Positions 22,802 to 31,882 are shown, counted from the stretch's first letter. The stretch is DNA of 42,733 nt from an uncultured Clostridia bacterium (GCA_944393485.1 CALYAJ010000012.1:1-42733), one strand, 5' to 3'. Notes: generated by a model not told the origin, from the sequence alone. Made by a program: numbers and translations.

Positions 22802-23683
22802 TTGCATGATATTTGGAATCCTTGGCATGGATGTAAAAAAATAAGTGAAGGTTGCCAAAATTGCTATATGTATTATTTAGATAAAGCAAGAGCTGATAAA
22901 AGTGGAGAAGAAATATATAAAGTAAGAAATAATTTTGATTATCCATTACATAAAAATAGACAGGGCAGATATAAAATCCAATCAGGAGAAATGATTAGAA
23001 TATGTATGACATCAGACTTCTTTTTAGAAGAGGCAGACAAGTGGAGAGAAGATGTATGGAAGATAATAAAAGAACGTAGTGATGTAAAATTTTTTATACT
23101 TACTAAAAGAGCTAATAGAATAAAAGATAATCTTCCAAAAGATTGGAATAATGGATATGAAAATGTAATGTTAAATGTGACATGCGAAAATCAAAAAAGA
23201 GCAGATGAAAGAATTCCAATATTATTGGATATTCCTGTAAAACATAAAGGAATAATGGTAGCACCAATGATTTATGATATAGAAATTGATAAATATTTAA
23301 GTACTGGACAAATAGAACAAGTCTTATGTGGCGGTGAAAACTATGATGGAAATAGAATTTGCAGATTTGAATGGGTTCAAAATTTAAGTAATCAATGTAA
23401 GAAATATAATATTACATTTAATTTTATAGAAACAGGCACAAGATTTGTAAAAGATAATAAACTATATGTAATTCCAAGCAAAAAGGTGCAAAGTGAAATG
23501 GCATATAAATCAGGAGTTAATTTTAAAGGTAAAGATATTGATTTTAAATTATATAATATATTTGGTAAAGAAATAAAAAAAGAAGATTTATATGTTCCTA
23601 AATTTGGTGAAAATTGCGAAAAATGTGCAAGTAAGCTAACTTGTAATGGATGTACGAATTGTAAAAAATGTGTTATGAAATAA
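22802..23683 (+). CDS. DUF5131 (phage Gp37/Gp68-like) family protein
   Basis: A 293-residue protein. IWNPWHGCKKISEGCQNCYM carries the family's Cys motif, and then RICMTSDFFLEEADKWREDV, FFILTKRANRI, NVMLNVTCENQKRADERIP and VLCGGENYDGN follow DUF5131. It is related in appearance to radical-SAM-like or photolyase-associated proteins, with unknown function. The C-terminus adds CEKCASKLTCNGCTNCKKC, dense enough for a metal or iron-sulfur site. TTG 22802 is chosen over GTG 22793 since AAGGAGTG (22788-22795) is spaced correctly for it. It follows the ABC-F stop by two bases. Confidence 0.85.
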   Translation: MHDIWNPWHGCKKISEGCQNCYMYYLDKARADKSGEEIYKVRNNFDYPLHKNRQGRYKIQSGEMIRICMTSDFFLEEADKWREDVWKIIKERSDVKFFILTKRANRIKDNLPKDWNNGYENVMLNVTCENQKRADERIPILLDIPVKHKGIMVAPMIYDIEIDKYLSTGQIEQVLCGGENYDGNRICRFEWVQNLSNQCKKYNITFNFIETGTRFVKDNKLYVIPSKKVQSEMAYKSGVNFKGKDIDFKLYNIFGKEIKKEDLYVPKFGENCEKCASKLTCNGCTNCKKCVMK

Positions 23684-23710
23684 ATTTTGAATACCATTTG
23701 GCTTTTTGGC

Positions 23711-23739
23711 TTGAATAAAATAACTAAAAAGAGTATAAT
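23711..23739 (+). promoter_or_regulatory. Promoter of the rsmE operon
   Basis: TTGAAT (23711-23716), 17 bases, TATAAT (23734-23739), 30 bases before rsmE. It is the start of the housekeeping block. Confidence 0.78.
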
Positions 23740-23769
23740 AAGTACGAAAAAGAAAAACGGGAGAGATAA

Positions 23770-24516
23770 ATGCCAAAATTTTTTATAAAATCAGAAAATT
23801 TAAAAGAAAATGAAGAAATTTGGATTACAGGAAATGATGTGAATCATATAAAAAATGTTTTAAGAAAAAAGCCTGATGATTTATTAAATATATGTAATTC
23901 AGATACAAGTCAAAATTATGAAGTTAAAATATTAAAATTATTTGATGACAAAATAATTTGTAAAATTATTTCTAATAAAATATCAAATTCAGAATCAAAA
24001 TTAAATTTAACGATTTATCAAGGTTTGCCTAAAGCAGATAAGATGGAGTTAATCATTCAAAAATGCACAGAATTAGGAGTAAAAGAAATAGTTCCAACAA
24101 TTATGAAAAGGTCTGTTGTCAAGCTTAAAGAAAAAGATAAAGAAAACAAAATTAATAGATGGCAAAAAATAGCAGAAGTTGCAGCAAAGCAATCAGGAAG
24201 AGATTTTGTTCCTAAAATTAATAATATCATTAATTTTAATCAAATAGATTATCAAAAATATGATAGAGTATTAGTTTTATACGAAAATGAAGATAAATTA
24301 AGTATAAAACAAGTAATAAATGAATTAAAAAATGAAAAAATCTTAAATTTAGCTATTGTGATTGGACCAGAAGGTGGATTTGATGAAAAAGAAATTCAAG
24401 ATTTAAGTAAGCCTAATATAAGTATCGTTACATTAGGAAAACGTATATTAAGAACAGAGACTGTAGCATTAGTTGTTAGTGGAATATTAATGTATGAATT
24501 AGGAGATTTAAATTAG
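23770..24516 (+). CDS. rsmE: 16S rRNA (uracil-1498-N3)-methyltransferase
   Basis: A 248-residue SPOUT methyltransferase that modifies U1498 of 16S rRNA. The N-terminal PUA-like domain holds NDVNHIKNVLRKKPDD. The SPOUT knot holds YQGLPKADKMELIIQKCTEL, LAIVIGPEGGFDEKEI and LGKRILRTETVAL, the SAM-binding loops. Length is normal for the family. It is the first gene of a run through yicC and gmk, with gaps of 11-20 bases and a final overlap. Confidence 0.96.
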   Translation: MPKFFIKSENLKENEEIWITGNDVNHIKNVLRKKPDDLLNICNSDTSQNYEVKILKLFDDKIICKIISNKISNSESKLNLTIYQGLPKADKMELIIQKCTELGVKEIVPTIMKRSVVKLKEKDKENKINRWQKIAEVAAKQSGRDFVPKINNIINFNQIDYQKYDRVLVLYENEDKLSIKQVINELKNEKILNLAIVIGPEGGFDEKEIQDLSKPNISIVTLGKRILRTETVALVVSGILMYELGDLN

Positions 24517-24527
24517 GAGTGTGAAAT

Positions 24528-25547
24528 ATGAAAAATAAAACAGATGTTAAAGAAAATACTAATAAAGAAACAAAAGATGCAGTTCTAGATGAAAAAACAG
24601 AAAAAATTGTAGAAGAAATTGCAGAAGAAAAGAAAAAAGAGAAAAAGATGTCTAAAGAATATGAACAAAAAGCTAATAAAGCTATTTTTAAGAATATAAT
24701 TATAGCTATAGTTATATTGGCATATTGCATATTAAAAATCTTAGGATTTATGAATATAAGAGAAGAAATATATATTGTAGACCTAAAAGTATTTAGTTTA
24801 TCTATACTTGTATTTTCTATAATTGTATTCGAAAGAAGTTATAAAAAAATAGATTTAACATTATTTACACATGGATTAGAAGCTTTATTTGTTGCTATAG
24901 CAACATTATGCGAAGTTTATGTATATCAAATATTTATAGAGCAATTTGTTGTGGTAATAGCAATAGAATCTTTAATAATTGCAGTATATTATATTGCTAA
25001 ATGTATAAAAATATATGGTAAATATAAAAAAGAATATTTAAAAAGTTTAAGTGATATTAGTGAAATTGTAAAAGAAGAGAAAATTATAAAAATAGAAACA
25101 AAAAGAAAAAAAAAGAAAGAAAACAAAAATGAAAAAAACGAAAAGAAAAGTGTTGAAAATAAGAAAGTAGAAAAATCAAAGAGGAAAGAAGAAAAGAAGA
25201 AAAAGAAACCATCAAAAATAGTTGAATTAAATAATGATGAAAACCGAAAAGTGGAAGAAAAAGCAAAAACGGATGTAAAACAAGAAGAAACAAATAAAAC
25301 AAAAGTAAAGAAAGAAAACAAAAAAGTTGCAGATGTTAAAGAAGAAATAAAATTGAAAGAAAAAAAGACTAAAAAAGTAGCAATACCTAAGAAAAAAACA
25401 AAAAGTTCTGAAAAAATAGATGAAAAGAAAAAGACAGAATCAAAAAAAGAAGAAAATCAAGAAGAAAAAAATGAAAAAACTAATCAAACTAATGAAACAA
25501 ATAAAAAGAAAACAACAAAATCAACAAAAAATAATGGTAAGAAATAG
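24528..25547 (+). CDS. Membrane protein with long Lys/Glu-rich tail
   Basis: A 339-residue protein, family not recognised. Residues 1-50 are charged. About four membrane helices lie between 53 and 170 (IFKNIIIAIVILAYCILKIL; FSLSILVFSIIVF; ALFVAIATLCEVYVYQIF; VVVIAIESLIIAVYYIA). From about residue 175 to the end the protein is low-complexity and rich in Lys and Glu, with repeated KKK and KKT blocks. The strongly basic tail would suit binding to RNA, ribosomes or acidic lipids, which is inference. It lies between rsmE and yicC in a core operon, so it may be an expressed lineage-specific gene. Confidence 0.8.
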   Translation: MKNKTDVKENTNKETKDAVLDEKTEKIVEEIAEEKKKEKKMSKEYEQKANKAIFKNIIIAIVILAYCILKILGFMNIREEIYIVDLKVFSLSILVFSIIVFERSYKKIDLTLFTHGLEALFVAIATLCEVYVYQIFIEQFVVVIAIESLIIAVYYIAKCIKIYGKYKKEYLKSLSDISEIVKEEKIIKIETKRKKKKENKNEKNEKKSVENKKVEKSKRKEEKKKKKPSKIVELNNDENRKVEEKAKTDVKQEETNKTKVKKENKKVADVKEEIKLKEKKTKKVAIPKKKTKSSEKIDEKKKTESKKEENQEEKNEKTNQTNETNKKKTTKSTKNNGKK

Positions 25548-25559
25548 GAGATAATAATA

Positions 25560-26441
25560 ATGATTAGAAGTATGACTGGATTTGGAAGAGGAACTTTTGC
25601 AAATGATGAAAGAGAATATATTGTAGAAATAAAATCTGTAAATCATAAATATGCTGATGTAAATATAAGAATGCCATATGTATTAAGCTTTTTAGAAGAT
25701 AAAATAAAAAAACATATTCTAGAAAAAGTTGCCAGAGGGAAAATTGATGTAAATATTATGTTTAACAACAATAGTAATATTGGGAAAAAAGTAACATTAA
25801 ACCAAGAAATGGCAAAAGTATATATCAGTGAACTAAAGAAAATGGCAGAAGAAAACAATATTATAGATGATATTTCAATAATGAAAGTTTCTAGATTGCC
25901 AGATGTACTTAATGTTGTACAAGATGACAATACAGATTTATTTTGGAATGAGTTAGTAATTGCGATTGATGAAGCGTTATCTGGTTTTATTCAGACAAAA
26001 GAAAAAGAAGGCTCTAAACTTGCAGAAGATATGCAAATTAGATTGGACAATGTATTTCAAAATATTTCAAAGATTTCAGAATATTCTTCTGGACTTATTG
26101 AGCAATATGTAGTAAAATTAAGGGACAGGATAAAAGAAATGCTACAAACAGATATTGTGGACGAAGCAAGAATTGCACAAGAAGTAGTTATATATGCAGA
26201 TAAAACTTCAATAGAAGAAGAAGTAACTAGATTAAAAAGTCATATAGCACAATTTAAAGAATTACTAAATACAAAAGATATAGTAAAAGTTGGTAAAAAA
26301 TTAGACTTTATTATACAAGAGATGAATAGAGAAACTAATACAATAGGTTCTAAATCAAATTGTTTGGAAATAACAAATTTAGTAATAGAAATAAAAACTG
26401 AACTTGAAGATATTCGTGAGCAGGTTCAAAACATTGAATAG
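25560..26441 (+). CDS. yicC: YicC/YloC family endoribonuclease
   Basis: A 293-residue protein. It begins [20 protein letters not shown], and [18 protein letters not shown] and [10 protein letters not shown] complete the N-terminal domain. The C-terminal part has [33 protein letters not shown] and the hallmark [20 protein letters not shown]. YicC proteins are RNA endonucleases. In Firmicutes the gene regularly precedes remA, rpoZ and gmk, as here. Confidence 0.95.
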   Translation: MIRSMTGFGRGTFANDEREYIVEIKSVNHKYADVNIRMPYVLSFLEDKIKKHILEKVARGKIDVNIMFNNNSNIGKKVTLNQEMAKVYISELKKMAEENNIIDDISIMKVSRLPDVLNVVQDDNTDLFWNELVIAIDEALSGFIQTKEKEGSKLAEDMQIRLDNVFQNISKISEYSSGLIEQYVVKLRDRIKEMLQTDIVDEARIAQEVVIYADKTSIEEEVTRLKSHIAQFKELLNTKDIVKVGKKLDFIIQEMNRETNTIGSKSNCLEITNLVIEIKTELEDIREQVQNIE

Positions 26442-26452
26442 GAAGTGATTAT

Positions 26453-26704
26453 ATGAAACTAATTAATATAGGTTTTGGAAATATAGTTTCTGCAGATAGA
26501 ATTATAGCAATTGTAAGTCCAGAATCTGCACCAATAAAAAGAATGGTGCAAGAAGCGAAAGATAAAGGCACAGCAATAGATGCTACATATGGTAGAAGAA
26601 CAAGAGCAGTACTTGTAACAGATTCTGATCATCTAATACTTTCTGCACTTCAACCAGAAACTGTTGCTGCAAGATTGGACAAGAATATGGATAATAAAGA
26701 TTAA
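26453..26704 (+). CDS. remA: Extracellular matrix regulator RemA
   Basis: An 83-residue DNA-binding protein (DUF370). [39 protein letters not shown] and [14 protein letters not shown] are diagnostic. In Bacillus it activates matrix and osmoprotection genes as an oligomeric ring. It is 11 bases after yicC and shortly before rpoZ. Confidence 0.95.
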   Translation: MKLINIGFGNIVSADRIIAIVSPESAPIKRMVQEAKDKGTAIDATYGRRTRAVLVTDSDHLILSALQPETVAARLDKNMDNKD

Positions 26705-26724
26705 TAATTAGGAGGTAATGTTTT

Positions 26725-26913
26725 ATGTTAGTAAAACCATCAGTTAACGAATTATTAACAAAAGTTGATAACAGATATACATTAGTAATAATGGTATCAA
26801 AAAGAGCAAGACAAATTGCTTCAGGATCAAAACCAGTAACAGATGTTAAATCAAATTCAGTAGTTTCATTGGCAACAAATGAAGTCGCTGAAGGTAAGGT
26901 GGTATTATGCTAG
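26725..26913 (+). CDS. rpoZ: DNA-directed RNA polymerase omega subunit
   Basis: A 62-residue omega subunit that helps assemble RNA polymerase. MLVKPSVNELLTKVDNRYTL, VIMVSKRARQI and the KPVTDVKSNSVVSLATNEVA segment match the family, with the RARQIA core. Length fits the short clostridial form. Its last codons overlap gmk by 7 bases. GGAGG precedes ATG 26725. Confidence 0.94.
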   Translation: MLVKPSVNELLTKVDNRYTLVIMVSKRARQIASGSKPVTDVKSNSVVSLATNEVAEGKVVLC

Positions 26914-27482
26914 TTATTTTATCTGGTGTAGCTGGAGCTGGAAAAAATACAATACAAAAAGAAATTATTAAAAGAATGGAAAATGTAGTTGCTATTCCTT
27001 CTTTTACAGATAGACCAATTAGACCAGGTGATGTACCAGGAGAGACATATAATTTTGTTTCAACAGAGGAATTCGAAAGAATGATAAAAGATGGAGAATT
27101 ATATGAATATGATATTCATCATAATCATTATTATGGTACATCAAGAAAAGTTTTAAATGACAAAATTAAAGAAGGAAAAGTTATAATTAAAGATATTGAT
27201 GTTAATGGAACAGAAAACTTAATAAATCTTTTAAAAAATGACACAAAAGTAATTACAATCTTTTTAAGAGTTCCAAAAAAAGAATTAGAAAAAAGATTAG
27301 AAACTAGAATAGATAAGCCAAGCCCAAAAGAAATTAAATTAAGATTAAATAGGTTTGATTATGAAGAATCTAAAATAGATTTATATGATTATGTTATAAA
27401 AAATAATGATTTAGAAAAAACAGTTTCTATTATACAAACAATAATAGAAGAAGAATTAAAAGTAAAAAATCCAGAATTTTAA
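26907..27482 (+). CDS. gmk: Guanylate kinase
   Basis: A 191-residue kinase converting GMP to GDP. The P-loop reads SGVAGAGKNT, where most bacterial enzymes have GPSGxGKGT or GPSGxGKST, so the usual Pro-Ser and the residue after Lys are changed. PSFTDRPIRPGDVPGETYNF and ELYEYDIHHNHYYGTSRK carry the GMP-binding Arg, Glu and Tyr. LRLNRFDYEESKIDLYDYVI is the usual C-terminal segment. It overlaps rpoZ and ends in the terminator at 27488. Confidence 0.9.
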   Translation: MLVILSGVAGAGKNTIQKEIIKRMENVVAIPSFTDRPIRPGDVPGETYNFVSTEEFERMIKDGELYEYDIHHNHYYGTSRKVLNDKIKEGKVIIKDIDVNGTENLINLLKNDTKVITIFLRVPKKELEKRLETRIDKPSPKEIKLRLNRFDYEESKIDLYDYVIKNNDLEKTVSIIQTIIEEELKVKNPEF

Positions 27483-27487
27483 AATGG

Positions 27488-27520
27488 GGAGGGTATTTAT
27501 AAATATCTTCCTTTTTATTT
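27488..27520 (+). terminator. Rho-independent terminator after gmk
   Basis: GGAGGGTATTT (27488-27498) and AAATATCTTCC (27501-27511), with two G-T pairs and a tight loop, followed by TTTTTATTTT. It lies between gmk and priA and probably only partly terminates. Confidence 0.75.
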
Positions 27521-27533
27521 TATAGGAGAAAAA

Positions 27534-29774
27534 ATGATAGCAGAAGTAATAGTTAATACAAATGTAAAAAGTTTAAATAAAATATTTGATTATAATATTC
27601 CTAAAGAATTGGAAAACAAAGTAGCTATTGGAAGCATAGTACTTATTCCATTTGGAAGAAATAAAAAATTAGAAGAAGGCTTTGTAACAAATATAAAAGA
27701 AAGTACTTCTTTTGAAGTAAAAGATATTGCTGGAGTAGAACAAGCTTCATTATCTGAAGAAAAAATAGCTTTGGCAAAGTGGATGTCAAAAAAATATTTT
27801 TCAAATGTTGCCGAATGTATGAAATTGATGCTAAAACCAGGAACTACTAGTAAAAATTTTGCAAATAGAATTACAGAAAAGCAAGCAACATTTGCTAAAT
27901 TAAGTATTCCTAAAGAAGAAATTTTATCATATATTCAAAACAAAAAAATAAAATCAGAAAAACAAATTTCTATATTAAATTTTTTAATTTCAAATGATAA
28001 TTCACAAGTAACCGAAATTATTGAGAAAACTAATACATCAAGAGCAATTATTAAAACATTAGAAAAAAATGGTTTTGTAACTTTATATAAAGGACAAATT
28101 AAGAGAAATCCTTTGGTAAATAAAGAAATTAATAGAACAACAAATTTAAAATTTACTGAAGAACAAGAATATGCATATAATAAAGTTTTAAGTGCAATAG
28201 AAAATAAAGAATATAAAGAATTTTTGTTATATGGTGTAACCGGTTCAGGGAAAACAGAGGTTTATTTGCAATTAATAGAAGAAGTTATAAAAAAAGGTGA
28301 AAGTGCAATAGTTTTAGTACCTGAAATATCACTTACTCCTCAAATGATAAATAGATTTATTTCTAGATTTGGAAAGGATATTATTTCTGTTTTGCATAGC
28401 AAATTATCTGTTGGAGAGAGACATGATAGTTGGGAAAAAATAGAAAATGGTGAAGCTAAAATAGTAATAGGAGCTAGATCTGCTATTTTTGCACCAGTAC
28501 AAAATTTAGGAATAATTATAATAGATGAAGAACATGATTCTTCTTATAAATCAGAAATGTCACCAAGATATAATGCAAAAGAAGTTGCAAGCCAAATTGC
28601 TAAATATAATAATATTCCTGTTTTACTTGGAAGCGCAACTCCTGATATAAGCACATTTTATAATGCTAAGATGTCTAAAATAGAATTGTTAAGATTGACT
28701 AAAAGAGCTAATAATTCCAATATGCCAAATATCAAAATAATAGATTTGCGAAAAGAATTAGCAAATGGAAACAGAAGTATGATTAGTGTAGATTTGTACA
28801 AAAAAATATTGGAAAATTTAAAAAATAAAAAACAGACTATTTTATTTTTAAACCGTAGAGGTTTTTCAACTTTCATAATGTGTCGTGATTGCGGATTTGT
28901 TGCTAAATGCCCAAATTGTAATATTAGTCTTACATATCATAAAAAAGAAGAAAAATTAAAATGTCATTATTGTGGTCATGAAGAGAATGTAATGAGTATT
29001 TGCCCAGTGTGTGGCAGTAAAAAAATAAAATATTTTGGAACAGGTACACAAAAATTAGAATTAGAAATAAATAAATTATTTCCAAAAGCAACAACTATTA
29101 GAATGGACATAGATACTGTAACTAAGAAAAATTCTCATGAAGAAATTTTACGAAAATTTAATGAAGAAGGAATAGATATCTTAATTGGAACTCAAATGAT
29201 TGTAAAAGGACATCATTTTCCAAAAGTTACATTAGTAGGTGTAGTATCAGCAGATGGAAGTTTAAATATAGATGATTATAGAGCTAGCGAAAGAACCTTT
29301 GATTTACTCGTACAAGTAGCAGGAAGAGCAGGAAGAGAGGGATTGCAAGGTAATGTAATTATACAAACTTATAATCCAGAAAATTATAGTATAGAATATG
29401 CAAAAAAACAAAATTACGAAGAATTCTACAATGTGGAAATAAAATTACGTAAACAATTGAGATATCCTCCGTTTTGTGATATAATAATGCTTGGAATGAG
29501 CGGAGAACAAGAAAAAAACGTTTGTGATATTTCAAATAAAATATATGATAAATTATCAGCTCAAATTAAAGAAAATAATATACAAGCAAATATATTAAAA
29601 CCATTACCAGCACCAATAGACAAAATAAAAAATAGATATAGATGGAGAATAATAATAAAAACTAATTTAAATGATAAACTAATAGAAATAATTAATAATT
29701 GTTTATATGATGAAGAAATAACAAAGAGTAATGTAAGAGTTATTGCAGATACAAATCCAACAAATATGCTATAG
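27534..29774 (+). CDS. priA: Primosomal protein N' (replication restart helicase)
   Basis: A 746-residue helicase that restarts stalled forks. The N-terminal DNA-binding domain is MIAEVIVNTNVKSLNKIFDY onward. Helicase motifs: LLYGVTGSGKTEVYLQ, VLVPEISLTPQM, IIIDEEHDSSYK and VLLGSATPDIST. The zinc-binding module has four CxxC pairs (CRDCGFVAKCPNC; CHYCGH; CPVCGS) and is intact. LLVQVAGRAGREGLQG is the last helicase motif. Family length is normal. It is followed by two dispersed repeats before def. Confidence 0.96.
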   Translation: MIAEVIVNTNVKSLNKIFDYNIPKELENKVAIGSIVLIPFGRNKKLEEGFVTNIKESTSFEVKDIAGVEQASLSEEKIALAKWMSKKYFSNVAECMKLMLKPGTTSKNFANRITEKQATFAKLSIPKEEILSYIQNKKIKSEKQISILNFLISNDNSQVTEIIEKTNTSRAIIKTLEKNGFVTLYKGQIKRNPLVNKEINRTTNLKFTEEQEYAYNKVLSAIENKEYKEFLLYGVTGSGKTEVYLQLIEEVIKKGESAIVLVPEISLTPQMINRFISRFGKDIISVLHSKLSVGERHDSWEKIENGEAKIVIGARSAIFAPVQNLGIIIIDEEHDSSYKSEMSPRYNAKEVASQIAKYNNIPVLLGSATPDISTFYNAKMSKIELLRLTKRANNSNMPNIKIIDLRKELANGNRSMISVDLYKKILENLKNKKQTILFLNRRGFSTFIMCRDCGFVAKCPNCNISLTYHKKEEKLKCHYCGHEENVMSICPVCGSKKIKYFGTGTQKLELEINKLFPKATTIRMDIDTVTKKNSHEEILRKFNEEGIDILIGTQMIVKGHHFPKVTLVGVVSADGSLNIDDYRASERTFDLLVQVAGRAGREGLQGNVIIQTYNPENYSIEYAKKQNYEEFYNVEIKLRKQLRYPPFCDIIMLGMSGEQEKNVCDISNKIYDKLSAQIKENNIQANILKPLPAPIDKIKNRYRWRIIIKTNLNDKLIEIINNCLYDEEITKSNVRVIADTNPTNML

Positions 29775-29800
29775 GGATTTGGGGACGGTCCTAAAATCCC
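29774..29800. repeat. Dispersed palindromic repeat, copy E
   Basis: GGGATTTGGGGAC and GGTCCTAAAATCCC form a hairpin carrying the full GGGACGGTCC core. It starts at the last base of the priA stop codon. Confidence 0.88.
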
Positions 29801-29822
29801 GTTTTTACAAAAAATAAATAAA

Positions 29823-29844
29823 TAGGGAAACAGGACAATCCCTA
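29823..29844. repeat. Short palindrome, probable copy F
   Basis: TAGGGA (29823-29828) and TCCCTA (29839-29844) flank AACAGGACAA. It differs from the other copies in the loop, so membership is likely but not certain. It ends one base from the def ribosome binding site. Confidence 0.6.
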
Positions 29845-29860
29845 AAAGGAGGAAAAGAAA

Positions 29861-30340
29861 TTGGCTATTAGAGAGATTAGACAAGCAGGAGACGAAATTT
29901 TAAGAAAAAAAGCAAAAGTTATAGAAACTTTTGATGATAGATTAAAACAACTTGCAGAAGATATGATTGAAACAATGCACAAAAATAATGGAGTAGGATT
30001 AGCAGGTCAACAAGTTGGAATACTAAAAAGAATAGTTGTAATAGATATTTATGATGGAAAAGGACCAATTGTTTTTATAAATCCAGTAATTACAAAGACT
30101 AAAGGTGAACACGAAGTTGAAGAAGGATGTCTAAGTTTTCCAAATCAATTTGCTGTTCTTAAAAGACCTAAAGAAGTTGAAGTAGAATATTATGATTTAG
30201 AAGGTAAAAAGAAAAAATTAAAGGCTAAAGATTTATTGGCTCAAGCAATTTGTCATGAAACAGAACATTTAGATGGAATTTTATTTATAGATAATATGAT
30301 TCCTGGAACTTTAGAAATCGTAAAACCAGAAAATAATTAA
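29861..30340 (+). CDS. def: Peptide deformylase
   Basis: A 159-residue metallo-enzyme that removes the formyl group from new proteins. Motif 1 reads NNGVGLAGQQVGI (Gly where most have Ala-Pro or Ala-Val before the Gln). Motif 2 is EEGCLSFP with the metal-binding Cys, and motif 3 is QAICHETEHLDGILF with HExxH. TTG 29861 is the start, supported by AAAGGAGG (29845-29852). fmt follows 18 bases later, so deformylation and formylation enzymes are paired. Repeat copies E and F lie directly upstream. Confidence 0.95.
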   Translation: MAIREIRQAGDEILRKKAKVIETFDDRLKQLAEDMIETMHKNNGVGLAGQQVGILKRIVVIDIYDGKGPIVFINPVITKTKGEHEVEEGCLSFPNQFAVLKRPKEVEVEYYDLEGKKKKLKAKDLLAQAICHETEHLDGILFIDNMIPGTLEIVKPENN

Positions 30341-30358
30341 AAATAAGGGGGATGTGCC

Positions 30359-31345
30359 ATGAAAGTATTGTTTATGGGAACACCGGATTTTGCATTGGAA
30401 TCTTTAAAAAGCATATATAATGCAAATTATGAGATTATTGGAGTAGTAACAAATCCCGATAAGAAAAAAGGAAGAGGAATGAAATTAACAGCCTCACCAG
30501 TAAAAGAATTTGCATTAGAAAAAAATCTAAAAATTTATCAACCTCAAAAAGTAAGAAATAATGAAGAATTTATAGAAGAGATTAAAACTTTAACTCCAGA
30601 TGTTATATGTGTTGTCGCATATGGAAAAATTTTACCAAAGGAAATTTTAGACATACCAAAATATGGTTGTATTAATGTACATGGTTCATTACTTCCAAAA
30701 TATAGAGGTGCAGCTCCAATACAATGGGCAGTTTTAAACGGAGATAAAGAAACAGGAATAACTACAATGTATATGGATGAAGGCATGGATACTGGAGATA
30801 TGATTTTAAAAGAGAAAATTGAAATTGGAGAGGAAGAAACTACTGGAGATATTTGGAATAAACTTGCTAAAATAGGTGGAAATCTTTTAGTGCAAACTTT
30901 AAAACTTGTAGAAGAAGGTAAAGCTCCAAGAGAAAAACAAGGAGAAGACTTTACTATGGCTCCAATGCTAAGTAAAGAAATGGCAATTATTAATTGGCAA
31001 GATAAAACAGCAGAAGAAATACACAATTTAATAAGAGGATTAAATCCTATAATGGGAGCATATTCATATTTAAATGGTAAAAAAATTAAATTTTGGAAAT
31101 CACAAGTTATTAATAAGGACGAATTTTTAAACAATAATCCAGAATTTAAAGAATATGAAAATAAATTTAATGGATTAGAGCCAGGTACAATTATTATTTC
31201 AGATCAAAAACAAGGATTATATATTAAAACAAAAGATGATGTTTTAAAAATAACAGAAATACAGGGCGAAAATGCTAAAAGAATGAAAACTGAAGATTTC
31301 TTAAGAGGAAATAGTTTAATGGCTGGTTCAATGTTTGAGTATTAA
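30359..31345 (+). CDS. fmt: Methionyl-tRNA formyltransferase
   Basis: A 328-residue enzyme that formylates initiator Met-tRNA. MKVLFMGTPDFALESLKSIY, GVVTNPDKKKGRGMKLT and the catalytic-loop VHGSLLPKYRGAAPIQWAVL are diagnostic, followed by TGITTMYMDEGMDTGDM. The C-terminal OB-like domain (from about residue 215) is complete. It ends in the terminator at 31383. Confidence 0.97.
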   Translation: MKVLFMGTPDFALESLKSIYNANYEIIGVVTNPDKKKGRGMKLTASPVKEFALEKNLKIYQPQKVRNNEEFIEEIKTLTPDVICVVAYGKILPKEILDIPKYGCINVHGSLLPKYRGAAPIQWAVLNGDKETGITTMYMDEGMDTGDMILKEKIEIGEEETTGDIWNKLAKIGGNLLVQTLKLVEEGKAPREKQGEDFTMAPMLSKEMAIINWQDKTAEEIHNLIRGLNPIMGAYSYLNGKKIKFWKSQVINKDEFLNNNPEFKEYENKFNGLEPGTIIISDQKQGLYIKTKDDVLKITEIQGENAKRMKTEDFLRGNSLMAGSMFEY

Positions 31346-31382
31346 GAAATAATTTTTATAAAATGGTTGTAAAAAAACATAT

Positions 31383-31427
31383 AAATTGATATACTTTATA
31401 CAGATTTTAAGTATATCAATTTTTTGA
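31383..31427 (+). terminator. Rho-independent terminator after fmt
   Basis: AAATTGATATACTT (31383-31396) pairs perfectly with AAGTATATCAATTT (31409-31422), followed by T's. It closes the rsmE-fmt block. Confidence 0.92.
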
Positions 31428-31475
31428 TTATATGGAAATATAAGTAAAAAAATATCTAATCTTAGGAGGTCTATT

Positions 31476-31865
31476 ATGGAAGAAAATAAAGAAAATATTG
31501 TAGAAAATATCCTAAATGAAGAAGAATATGTAATAAACATTTCTGATGAAGTAGTAACAACTATAGCTGGAATTGCAGTAGCTGACATACCAGGTGTAGC
31601 AGAAATGGCTGGGGGATTTGCCGGAGGAATACAAGAAGTACTTAGTGGAAAGAAGAATTTTAGTAAAGGAATTAAAGCAGACATAGATGGTAATGATGTA
31701 AAAATTGATGTAAACATAATAGTAAATTATGGTGTACGTATACCAGATGTTGCTTTTGATATACAAACAAAAGTAAAAAAATCAGTTGAAAATATGACAG
31801 GACTTAATGTTGAAGAAGTTAATGTACATGTTCAAGGTGTAAATGTAGAAAAAACAGAAGATTAA
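31476..31865 (+). CDS. Asp23/Gls24 family envelope stress protein
   Basis: A 129-residue protein. VINISDEVVTTIAGIAVADI, PGVAEMAGGFAGGIQEVL, DVNIIVNYGVRIPDVAFDIQ and VEEVNVHVQGVNVEK match Asp23 (DUF322). Asp23 proteins form a layer under the membrane anchored by AmaP. The amaP gene is 17 bases downstream, so the pair is co-transcribed. Confidence 0.95.
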   Translation: MEENKENIVENILNEEEYVINISDEVVTTIAGIAVADIPGVAEMAGGFAGGIQEVLSGKKNFSKGIKADIDGNDVKIDVNIIVNYGVRIPDVAFDIQTKVKKSVENMTGLNVEEVNVHVQGVNVEKTED

Positions 31866-31882
31866 AATTAGGAGGAATATTT

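Noticed and set aside
24989-25321. Long minus-strand frames opposite the Lys-rich tail
   Set aside because: They read as Phe/Ser repeats that mirror the Lys/Glu codons. They are shadows of the low-complexity plus-strand gene.
30544-31134. 196-codon minus-strand open frame inside fmt
   Set aside because: The plus strand encodes a complete, well conserved formyltransferase. The antisense frame lacks start signals.
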